Source: Oscillospiraceae bacterium (GTDB taxonomy: Bacteria > Bacillota > Clostridia > Oscillospirales > Acutalibacteraceae). From it: DNA of 64,000 nt. This document shows positions 57,329 to 64,000 of the stretch, piece after piece. A program made the position numbers and the translations under genes. The DNA is taken from assembly GCA_015065885.1 (NCBI GenBank), contig SVPJ01000003.1, forward strand, positions 1 to 64,000, written 5' to 3'. Each line of letters opens with the position of its first letter. Position 1 is the first letter of the stretch. The notes beneath the pieces are model-generated. The model did not search any database and had not been told where the DNA came from. It worked only from the letters and a program-made list of their open reading frames with translations.

Positions 57329-58513
57329 ATGAAAAAACTCATTGCAATCCTGCTTGCTGTCGTGATGATCTTCTCGCTGGCAGCGTGCAGCGGCGGCACC
57401 GGTAAGGACGAGTTGAAGGTCGGTTTCATCTTCTTGCACGATGAAAACTCCACCTACGATAAGAACTTCATCGATGCTGCTATCAAGGCCTGTGACAACA
57501 TGGGCGTCAAGATGGTGCAGAAGACCCAGATCCCTGAGTCCAACGCGGCGTATGAAGCGGCAATCGAACTCATCGAATCGGAAGACTGCGACATCATCTT
57601 TGCGGACAGCTTCGGCCACGAGTCCTTCCTGATGAAGGCGGCGAAGGAACATCCCGAAGTGGAGTTCTGCCACGCGACCGGTACGCAGGCGCATACCAGC
57701 GGTCTCAAAAACTTCCACAATGCGTTTGCTTCGATCTATCAGGGCCGTTACCTCGCGGGTGTCGTCGCGGGTATGAAACTGAACGAGATGATCGCGGCGG
57801 GCAAGTTCACCGCTGAAGAAGCGAAGATGGGCTACGTCGGCGCGTTCACCTTTGCGGAAGTTATCTCCGGTTACACCTCCTTCTACCTCGGCGCGAAGTC
57901 GGTCTGCCCGAGCGTGACGATGGACGTCAAGTTCACCGGCAGCTGGTACGACGAGACGCTCGAGAAGCAGGCGGCGCAGGCGCTGATCGACGGCGGTTGC
58001 AAACTGATCTCTCAGCACGCAGACTCCATGGGTTCTCCCACGGCGTGTGAAAATGCGGGTGTGCCGAACGTGTCCTACAACGGCTCCACGGCGGCGGCTT
58101 GCCCCGACACCTTCCTCATCTCCTCCCGCATCAACTGGGTGCCGTACTTCGAGTACATCATCGGTCAGGTGCAGAAGGACGAAGCCATTGCGACCGACTG
58201 GACCGGTACGCTTGAGAACGGTGCCGTGGCGCTGACCGAGCTCGGCAAGAACGTCGCGGAAGGCACCCAGGCGAAACTCGACGAAGTGAAGGCGAAGTTG
58301 CTGGACGGCTCGCTGCAGGTGTTCGACACCGCAAACTTCACCGTCAAAGGCGAGAAGCTGACCTCCTACAAGGCGGACGTGGACACTGACGACGCGTTCA
58401 CTCCCGACACCGAAGTCATCGAAGGCGGCATTTTCTACGAGTCCAAGCATCGTTCGGGCCCGTACTTTGACGTGCGCATCGACGGCATCACCCTGTTGGA
58501 CGAAAAATACTAA
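57329..58513 (+). CDS. BMP-family nucleoside-binding lipoprotein
   Basis: The 394-residue protein has a type II signal peptide (KKLIAILLAVVMIFSLAAC, lipidated Cys19). The mature part is a periplasmic-binding fold of the BmpA/PnrA type (VGFIFLHDENSTYDKNFIDA, then FADSFGHESFLMKAAKEHP and YQGRYLAGVVAGM). These bind purine nucleosides for an ABC importer. GGAGGG precedes the ATG. Two hairpins follow the gene before the ATPase. Confidence 0.93.
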   Translation: MKKLIAILLAVVMIFSLAACSGGTGKDELKVGFIFLHDENSTYDKNFIDAAIKACDNMGVKMVQKTQIPESNAAYEAAIELIESEDCDIIFADSFGHESFLMKAAKEHPEVEFCHATGTQAHTSGLKNFHNAFASIYQGRYLAGVVAGMKLNEMIAAGKFTAEEAKMGYVGAFTFAEVISGYTSFYLGAKSVCPSVTMDVKFTGSWYDETLEKQAAQALIDGGCKLISQHADSMGSPTACENAGVPNVSYNGSTAAACPDTFLISSRINWVPYFEYIIGQVQKDEAIATDWTGTLENGAVALTELGKNVAEGTQAKLDEVKAKLLDGSLQVFDTANFTVKGEKLTSYKADVDTDDAFTPDTEVIEGGIFYESKHRSGPYFDVRIDGITLLDEKY

Positions 58514-58527
58514 TTCGTAAGCAAAAC

Positions 58528-58558
58528 GCAAGGCGGGGCATGCACTGCCCCGCCTTGC
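58528..58558 (+). promoter_or_regulatory. Intercistronic hairpin after the binding-protein gene
   Basis: GCAAGGCGGGGCA (58528-58540), loop TGCAC, TGCCCCGCCTTGC (58546-58558), a 13-bp perfect stem without T-run. Such structures often protect the upstream mRNA so that the binding protein is made in excess of the membrane subunits. Confidence 0.6.
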
Positions 58559-58563
58559 GCGGC

Positions 58564-58616
58564 TTATAATTTTGAACAGTACGCCGTGAAGTGCGGCATA
58601 CTGTTGAGAATTATAA
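58564..58616 (+). promoter_or_regulatory. Second intercistronic hairpin touching the ATPase RBS
   Basis: 18-nt arms (58564-58581 and 58599-58616) pair with one mismatch and one G-U, and an inner GCCG/CGGC adds to the stem. The 3' arm ends on the first bases of the AAAGGAGGAG ribosome binding site of the ATPase gene and may limit its translation. Confidence 0.55.
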
Positions 58617-58632
58617 AGGAGGAGTCCCACCG

Positions 58633-60189
58633 ATGAATGCACCCGCACCCGCCATCGAACTGCGTAACATCACCAAGCGTTTCGGTGCCAAGGTCGTCGC
58701 CAACAAGGACGTGTGTCTGACCGCCAACCGCGGCGAGATACTCTCTATTTTGGGCGAAAACGGCAGTGGAAAGACCACGCTGATGAATATGATCGCCGGC
58801 ATCTACTTTCCCGATGAAGGCCAGATCTTTATCGACGGGGAAGAAGTAGTCATCGCCTCGCCGAAAGATGCGTTCGACTATAAGATCGGCATGATCCACC
58901 AACATTTCAAATTGGTAGACGTATTCTCTGCCGCCGAAAACGTAGTACTCGGTTTGAACGAAAAGGAACCGTATAATCTGAAGACCGCGACCGAACGGGT
59001 GCGCGAGATCAGCGAACAGTACGGGTTTGAACTCGATCCCACCAAGAAGATCTACGAAATGTCGGTTTCCGAAAAACAGACGGTGGAGATCGTGAAAGTG
59101 CTGTATCGCGGCGCGGATATCCTCATTTTGGACGAACCGACCGCCGTGCTTACCCCGCAGGAAACACAAAAGTTGTTCGCGGTGCTTCGCCGTATGCGGG
59201 ACGCGGGCAAAGCGATCATCATCATCACCCACAAGTTGCACGAGGTACTCTCGCTGTCCGACCGCGTGACGGTACTCCGCAAGGGGGAATACGCCGGCAC
59301 GGTCATCACCGCCGAGACCAACGAAACGCAGCTGACCGAAATGATGGTGGGCGAAAAGGTGAACTTAAACATTCACCGCAGTGAGCCGAAAGATCTCACA
59401 CCGCGTCTGGAGGTACACCACATCAACTGTTCCAACCGCGAAGGCGTAAAAATGCTGGACGACGTCTCCTTCGTAGCCAACGCGGGCGAGATTTTGGGCA
59501 TTGCCGGTATTGCCGGTTCCGGTCAACGCGAATTGCTGGAAGCGATTGCCGGCTTGCAACGTCTCGACAGCGGCGCCGTGTTATACAACAACCCGCAAAC
59601 GGGTAAAATGGATAACCTGACCACCAAAACGCCGCTGCAGATCCGCGAACTCGGCGTGCGCCTCTCCTTCGTCCCCGAAGACCGTCTCGGCATGGGGCTT
59701 GTTGCCAATATGGATATCGTCGACAATATGATGCTGCGCAGTTACCGCCGCGGCCATTCGATGTTTTTGGAACGTAAAAAGCCGAAGGAACTCGCGGAAC
59801 ACATCATTGAAGAGTTACAGGTCGTGACCCCCGGCGCCTCCACTCCCGTGCGCCGTCTGTCGGGCGGCAACGTGCAGAAAGTGCTGCTCGGCCGTGAGAT
59901 CGCCGCTTCTCCTACCGTGCTGATGGCGGCGTATCCCGTGCGCGGCCTCGATATCGGTGCCTCGCACACGGTATACCGTTTGTTGAACGAACAGAAGGAA
60001 AAAGGCGTCGCCGTCATTTTCGTGGGCGAAGACCTCGACGTGTTGCTGGAACTTTGCGACCGTATTATGGTCATCGGTTCGGGTCACATCACGGGAACGG
60101 TGGACGCCCGCAGTGCAACCAAAGAAGAGATTGGTCTGTTGATGACCAAGACCGCCGCGGCGGAAGACGGAGGTGAGAGCCATGGCTGA
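58633..60189 (+). CDS. Nucleoside ABC importer ATPase, double-domain
   Basis: The 518-residue protein has two ATP-binding domains, as in RbsA/NupO-type subunits. Domain 1 has Walker A GENGSGKTTL, a non-standard signature MSVSEKQ and Walker B ILILDEPTAVL. Domain 2 has the Walker A-like GIAGSGQREL without Lys, signature LSGGNVQKV and VLMAAYPVRGLDIG, all usual for this family. It works with the BMP lipoprotein and the two permeases. The permease start overlaps its end by 8 bp. Confidence 0.94.
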   Translation: MNAPAPAIELRNITKRFGAKVVANKDVCLTANRGEILSILGENGSGKTTLMNMIAGIYFPDEGQIFIDGEEVVIASPKDAFDYKIGMIHQHFKLVDVFSAAENVVLGLNEKEPYNLKTATERVREISEQYGFELDPTKKIYEMSVSEKQTVEIVKVLYRGADILILDEPTAVLTPQETQKLFAVLRRMRDAGKAIIIITHKLHEVLSLSDRVTVLRKGEYAGTVITAETNETQLTEMMVGEKVNLNIHRSEPKDLTPRLEVHHINCSNREGVKMLDDVSFVANAGEILGIAGIAGSGQRELLEAIAGLQRLDSGAVLYNNPQTGKMDNLTTKTPLQIRELGVRLSFVPEDRLGMGLVANMDIVDNMMLRSYRRGHSMFLERKKPKELAEHIIEELQVVTPGASTPVRRLSGGNVQKVLLGREIAASPTVLMAAYPVRGLDIGASHTVYRLLNEQKEKGVAVIFVGEDLDVLLELCDRIMVIGSGHITGTVDARSATKEEIGLLMTKTAAAEDGGESHG

Positions 60190-61291
60190 TATGCAAAAAA
60201 CACGGCATCGTGAGCCGTTGCTCCACATTGCGAAACGGGACGATATGGCACCGTGGAAAGCGTGGCTTATCCGCCTGACCGCCATTCTCATCGCGTTTTT
60301 GCTGATCGGCCTCGTGTCGATGGCGCTGACGGGTGAAGGTCTCGGTGAGATCTACAGCACCATGCTCCGCGGCGTGTTCGGCAGACTGTTCCAAGGTAAG
60401 ACCAGTCTGCTGTGGACCTATTTACAACGCACCGCCGTGTTGCTTTGCCTGGGTTTGGCCGTCACCCCCGCGTTTAAGATGAAGTTTTGGAACTGCGGCG
60501 CGGAAGGACAAGCCCTGATGGGCGGTCTTGCTGCGATGATGTGCATGATCCATCTGGGGCATCTTCCCTATCCCCTGCTGCTTATCGTCATCGTAGGCGC
60601 GAGCATTCTGGTCGGCGCCGTGTGGGGCATCATCCCCGCCATCTTCAAAGCGTACTACAACACCAACGAAACGCTGTTCACCCTGATGATGAACTACATC
60701 GCGATCCAGATCGTATCCTATTACGTGTATCTGGTGGGTCAAGGCTCGGGCGTTATTCAGCCGGTCGCCACGGGTAATCTCCCCACCATCGGCAATTCGA
60801 AACAATTGCTGAACATTTTGATCGTCGTTGCGCTGATGATCGTAATGTTCATTTATCTGAAGTACAGCAAACAAGGCTATGAGATCACGGTGGTGGGCGA
60901 AAGCCAAAACACCGCACGGTACATCGGTATCAACGTGAAAAAGGTCATTTTGCGCACCATGCTCATCTCGGGTGCCGTTTGCGGTATCGCGGGTATGCTT
61001 CTCGTTTCGGGCATCGACCACTCGGTCAACGCCGACACGATCGGCGGTCAAGGTTTCACCGCCATTATGGTATCGTGGCTCGGTCAGTTCAATCCGTATA
61101 TCATTGCCGCGATGTCCGCACTGATCGTGTTTTTGGAAAGCGGCGCAGGCAAGGTGGCAGATACCTTCTTCCTGAACGGCTCGTTCGCCGGTGTGGCATC
61201 GGGTATCGTCATTCTGTTCCTGGTCGGCTGTGAATTCTTCATTCGTTATTCGGTCCGCATCCGTCGTGCGCGAAAGGAGGAAACCGTATGA
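60182..61291 (+). CDS. Nucleoside ABC importer permease, subunit 1
   Basis: The 369-residue protein is a BPD-transp-2 (LivH/RbsC-like) permease with about ten membrane segments; FKMKFWNCGAEGQALMGGLAA and YYNTNETLFTLMMNYIAI are the conserved stretches of the NupP type. GGAGGTG precedes the ATG at 60182, which overlaps the ATPase stop. Its own stop overlaps the next permease start (ATGA). Confidence 0.93.
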   Translation: MADMQKTRHREPLLHIAKRDDMAPWKAWLIRLTAILIAFLLIGLVSMALTGEGLGEIYSTMLRGVFGRLFQGKTSLLWTYLQRTAVLLCLGLAVTPAFKMKFWNCGAEGQALMGGLAAMMCMIHLGHLPYPLLLIVIVGASILVGAVWGIIPAIFKAYYNTNETLFTLMMNYIAIQIVSYYVYLVGQGSGVIQPVATGNLPTIGNSKQLLNILIVVALMIVMFIYLKYSKQGYEITVVGESQNTARYIGINVKKVILRTMLISGAVCGIAGMLLVSGIDHSVNADTIGGQGFTAIMVSWLGQFNPYIIAAMSALIVFLESGAGKVADTFFLNGSFAGVASGIVILFLVGCEFFIRYSVRIRRARKEETV

Positions 61292-62277
61292 TCACCTCGT
61301 TTATCAGCACCTCCATCCCGCTCGGTGTACCGCTGCTCTACGGCTCGGTCGGTGAGATCCTCACCGAAAAATCGGGTCACTTAAACCTCGGTATCCCCGG
61401 CATTATGTACGTCGGCGCGATCAGCGGCGTTATCGGTGCATTCCTCTATGAAAACGCCTGCGGCAACGATCTTGCCCGTATGAATCCGTGGCTCACGGTG
61501 CTTATTCCCCTGCTCTCCTGCATCGTCGGCTCGGTGTTGATGGGTCTCGTGTACAGTTTCCTCACCGTCACCCTGCGTGCCAACCAGAACGTGACGGGTC
61601 TTGCCATCACCACCTTCGGTATCGGTCTCGGCAACTTCTTCGGCGGCTCGCTCATCAAACTGGTGGACAGCGATATGCCCTCCATCATTCTGACCAAGAC
61701 GAGTTCTCTGTTCCGCAAGTCGCTGCCGTTTGCCGATGATCTCGGCTGGTTTGGTGAGATCTTCCTCTCACACGATTTCCTCACCTATCTTGCCATCGCG
61801 ATCGCGGTGGTTGCCTCCTTTGTACTCACCCGTACCCGCGTGGGGCTGAATCTGCGTGCGGTGGGTGAAAACCCCGCCACTGCGGACGCGGCAGGCATCA
61901 ACGTCACAGCGTACAAGTATATCGCGACCGGCATCGGCAGTGCCGTGGCGGGTCTCGGCGGTCTGCAGTACGTGATGGCGTACGCCAACGGCGTGTGGTC
62001 GAACAACGCGTTCGGCGACCGCGGCTGGATGGCGATCGCGCTGGTCATTTTCGCACTGTGGAAGCCGAATATGGCGCTCATCGGCTCGTTCCTCTTCGGT
62101 GCCTTGTGTAACGTGAATAACTACATTCAAGGTCTCGGCACCGCCACGCAGGAACTGTTTAAGATGCTCCCGTATGTGGTCACCATCCTGGTGTTGGTCG
62201 TCATCAGCATGCGTAAAAAGCGCGAGCATCAGCCCCCCGCCCACTTAGGTCTCCCCTATTTCCGCGAAGAACGGTAA
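61288..62277 (+). CDS. Nucleoside ABC importer permease, subunit 2
   Basis: The 329-residue protein is the NupQ-type partner permease (PLLYGSVGEILTEKSGHLNLGIPGIMYVG at the start, VGLNLRAVGENPATADAAGINV in the large loop). AAGGAGG precedes the ATG, which overlaps subunit 1 by 4 bp. A perfect terminator closes the operon. Confidence 0.94.
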   Translation: MITSFISTSIPLGVPLLYGSVGEILTEKSGHLNLGIPGIMYVGAISGVIGAFLYENACGNDLARMNPWLTVLIPLLSCIVGSVLMGLVYSFLTVTLRANQNVTGLAITTFGIGLGNFFGGSLIKLVDSDMPSIILTKTSSLFRKSLPFADDLGWFGEIFLSHDFLTYLAIAIAVVASFVLTRTRVGLNLRAVGENPATADAAGINVTAYKYIATGIGSAVAGLGGLQYVMAYANGVWSNNAFGDRGWMAIALVIFALWKPNMALIGSFLFGALCNVNNYIQGLGTATQELFKMLPYVVTILVLVVISMRKKREHQPPAHLGLPYFREER

Positions 62278-62297
62278 TGTTTTCTTAAAGTATGTGT

Positions 62298-62335
62298 AAA
62301 AAGCCGCCTCTCTCGTACGAGAGAGGCGGCTTTTT
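62298..62335 (+). terminator. Terminator of the nucleoside importer operon
   Basis: AAAAAGCCGCCTCTCTCG pairs with CGAGAGAGGCGGCTTTTT around TA; an 18-bp stem with a T-run. Confidence 0.9.
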
Positions 62336-62337
62336 GT

Positions 62338-62505
62338 GGTCCTTTCGCACCACAACGGGCAAGCCGTGAAGGCTCCCCTTAAGGACGTAAGGGGAGCTGC
62401 CGAGCGTATGCGAGGCTGAGGGGATTTGAAAATCAAAAGCCGTAGTTTCAAATCCCCTCCACCGCCGTACGGCGGTCCCCCTCCCCTTGCATCCTCAAGG
62501 GGAGG
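62338..62505. repeat. MITE-like intergenic repeat, second copy
   Basis: It contains GCTCCCCTT/AAGGGGAGC (62372-62397), GGGGATTTGAAA/TTTCAAATCCCC (62420-62457), a GCCGTACGGC palindrome and CCTCCCCTTG/CAAGGGGAGG (62480-62505). The GGCTCCCC...GGGGAGCTG.CGAGCG...GAGGGG segment matches the element at 29592-29874. No gene is present. The remaining bases to 62565 hold no feature I can see. Confidence 0.6.
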
Positions 62506-62565
62506 CAAGGACTATCCGGTTTAGCATATATTTCATTCAAAAAACAGCGCAATCGCCCTGCTTTT

Positions 62566-63234
62566 TTATTCCACATCACACACCGTGAGTGTATCCCCCG
62601 CCACCCGAAAGCGCACGGTATGTCCCGCAAACGCCATGCCGTATACTCTGGCGGCATCCTCTTGATACGAAGGGCGCGGATCCTGCGCCAACACTTCGCA
62701 CAGTGTTTTTGCCTGTTCGGGGGTAAAGACCGCCGCACATTCTGCGGGCAACACCACCGCAAGGTGGTCCTCCCGCACGGGGTCGGCAAACCCGCCCGTC
62801 GCGTCAGGGTGGCTATCCGCAAACGGCAGATAGGGTTTGATATCGTAGATGGGGGTGCCGTCCATCAAGTCCGCCCCTTCCACCTCCAGCACCGTACCGT
62901 ACTGCTTGTCCTGCCGCACGGCAACCAGTTTCACCGAAGACAGCCCCACGGGGTTCGGACGAAAAGGCGAGCGGGTGGCAAACACCCCCATACGGGTGTT
63001 ACCGCCGAGCCGCGGCGGCCGCACGGTGGGCGACCATTCTTCCCGCACCGCTTCGGAAAATTCCCACAGAAGCCAGATATGCGAAAACCCTTCGATTCCT
63101 CGCAGGGCGTCGGGGTTGCGATACGGCGGCTCAAACACCACCGTGCCGCGGGTCGCGGCAAGCCCGCTTTGCCGCGGGATACCGAACTTTTCGGGGAATT
63201 CGGTGTGAATGCGGGCAATCACTTTCATCTCCAT
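62566..63234 (-). CDS. trmO: tRNA (adenine-N6) methyltransferase TrmO
   Basis: TrmO (TsaA/YaeB) methylates the N6 of t6A37 in tRNA. The 222-residue protein has the signature TRSPFRPNPVGLSSV and DGTPIYDIKPYLPFAD in the beta-barrel domain. A C-terminal extension of about 70 residues follows, as in longer family members. The ATG at 63234 has GGGGTGA upstream; it lies 5 bp after the rqcH stop. Confidence 0.93.
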   Translation of the reverse strand: MEMKVIARIHTEFPEKFGIPRQSGLAATRGTVVFEPPYRNPDALRGIEGFSHIWLLWEFSEAVREEWSPTVRPPRLGGNTRMGVFATRSPFRPNPVGLSSVKLVAVRQDKQYGTVLEVEGADLMDGTPIYDIKPYLPFADSHPDATGGFADPVREDHLAVVLPAECAAVFTPEQAKTLCEVLAQDPRPSYQEDAARVYGMAFAGHTVRFRVAGDTLTVCDVE

Positions 63235-63239
63235 CGCAC

Positions 63240-64000
63240 TCACCCCTTTTCACGCAACCGCTCGGCAAGTGCTTTGTCGGGCGTGACATACGCGGTCTGA
63301 TACTCCACGTAGATCACCCGCCCGGGCTTCGCCCCTGCGGGCTTTTTCACGTTACGGGCACGGGTGTAATCCACCGGCACCTGCGCGGAATCCCCCGCTT
63401 TCGAATGGGTCGCAGCCAATATCGCCGCTTCGGTCAAGGTGGTGTCGGGCGGCGTCTCCCCTTCGGTCACCACGATCACGTGCGAGCCCGCCGCCGTTTT
63501 GACGTGGAACCAATAGTCCCCGCCGCGGGCGGTCTTTAAGGTCAGGCGATCGTTTTGCAGATTGTTGCGTCCCACCAGAATGAGAAATCCGTCGCTTGAG
63601 CGAAAGCGAAGCGGCCCTTCCGCTGCAGGCGCTTTTCCGCGGGTACGCGGCAATTTCAAGTAGCCGCCCGCCGCCAGTTCTTCCCGCAACTCACCCAGTT
63701 CGCGGAAGGTGGTCGCACGGGACAACGCATCAAACACGCTGTCTAAATACAAGAGTTCTTCTTCGCCCGCCGCGATCTGTTCTGCCAGCACCCGCTCGGC
63801 GGTCTGCGCCTTGCGGTAAGCTTTGTAGTACCGCTGGGCGTTCTGTACCGCTGTAAGCGACGGGTCAAGCGGCACCGTCACGGTGGCGCAATTTTCGTCG
63901 TAGTAGTTGATAAGTTCCGCCGACGACGCTCCTTTCGGGATGGCGTAGGCGTTCGCTTGAATGAGGTCTGCCCATACGCGCACTTCCTCTCGCTTAGCAG
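63240..64000 (-). CDS. rqcH: Rqc2/RqcH (NFACT) ribosome quality-control protein, 3' part
   Basis: The gene runs off the window, so only the last 253 or so residues are visible. They include the end of the coiled-coil region (TAVQNAQRYYKAYRKAQTAERVL) and the NFACT-R domain (DGFLILVGRNNLQND and DYWFHVKTAAGSHVIVV). RqcH adds Ala tails to stalled nascent chains on 50S subunits; older annotation is fibronectin-binding protein FbpA. An in-frame GTG at 63983 is not the start because the frame and family homology continue upstream. trmO follows 5 bp after the stop. Confidence 0.94.
   Translation of the reverse strand, partial: AKREEVRVWADLIQANAYAIPKGASSAELINYYDENCATVTVPLDPSLTAVQNAQRYYKAYRKAQTAERVLAEQIAAGEEELLYLDSVFDALSRATTFRELGELREELAAGGYLKLPRTRGKAPAAEGPLRFRSSDGFLILVGRNNLQNDRLTLKTARGGDYWFHVKTAAGSHVIVVTEGETPPDTTLTEAAILAATHSKAGDSAQVPVDYTRARNVKKPAGAKPGRVIYVEYQTAYVTPDKALAERLREKG

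Overview
The window looks like chromosomal DNA of an anaerobic, endospore-forming member of the Clostridia, probably an uncultured Oscillospirales-like lineage with moderately high GC. Three sporulation genes (ylbJ, yqfC, yqfD), an IspH-ribosomal S1 fusion typical of Clostridia, a glycyl radical enzyme, a tryptophan T-box and consensus sigma-A promoters with 17-bp spacers support this. The species cannot be named from the sequence alone.

Layout. 1-3.4 kb: repeat, lipoprotein, mnmA, small membrane protein, nth, nrdR. 3.4-9.1 kb: a minus-strand operon (glycerol-1-phosphate-dehydrogenase-like enzyme, HAD phosphatase, glycyl radical enzyme, its activase) with a divergent DeoR regulator; it reads as one catabolic unit of unknown substrate. 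9.1-17.7 kb: structured repeat, rarA-glyA, ylbJ facing yqfC-yqfD-phoH-ybeY-era. 17.7-19.1 kb: a decayed REP-associated transposase and a methyltransferase between two inverted REP-like hairpins. 19.1-25.2 kb: greA-lysS, then a radical SAM protein translationally coupled to a membrane protein with a Gly7-(Cys-Ala)5 tail, then a flavoprotein and a RibD-like reductase. 25.2-31.7 kb: XRE regulator, a TetR-controlled ABC exporter with tandem palindromic operators, small proteins, a MITE-like insertion inside a terminator, and a metallo-beta-lactamase/2-hydroxyacid dehydrogenase pair.

31.7-33.6 kb is an accessory region downstream of tRNA-Leu(UAG): two paralogous hairpin-array units, a copy of the last 20 nt of the tRNA gene, and a four-helix-bundle gene coupled to an unknown partner. 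45.4-46.5 kb repeats the same theme (four-helix-bundle gene plus a different partner, hairpin array, tRNA-Gly). Between them are a zinc-ribbon/ABC export operon, a T-box-regulated trpB2, and a copper cluster (csoR, copA, cation efflux) interrupted by a sialidase-like gene and a duplicated scrap of copA.

46.6-55 kb: AEC transporter, phosphoesterase, zinc-ribbon membrane protein, and a tightly overlapping operon rpiR-type regulator, flavoprotein, cmk, plsC, ispH-rpsA. 55-62.3 kb: FAD enzyme, then xpt and a BMP-family nucleoside ABC importer (binding protein, ATPase, two permeases), a purine uptake and salvage module. The window ends with a second MITE-like repeat, trmO and the 3' part of rqcH.

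The most promising undescribed systems are (1) the radical SAM/Cys-Ala-tail pair, (2) the tRNA-anchored hairpin arrays with four-helix-bundle gene pairs, and (3) the glycyl radical enzyme operon with a PFL-like Cys-Cys active site beside a G1P dehydrogenase and a sugar-phosphatase.
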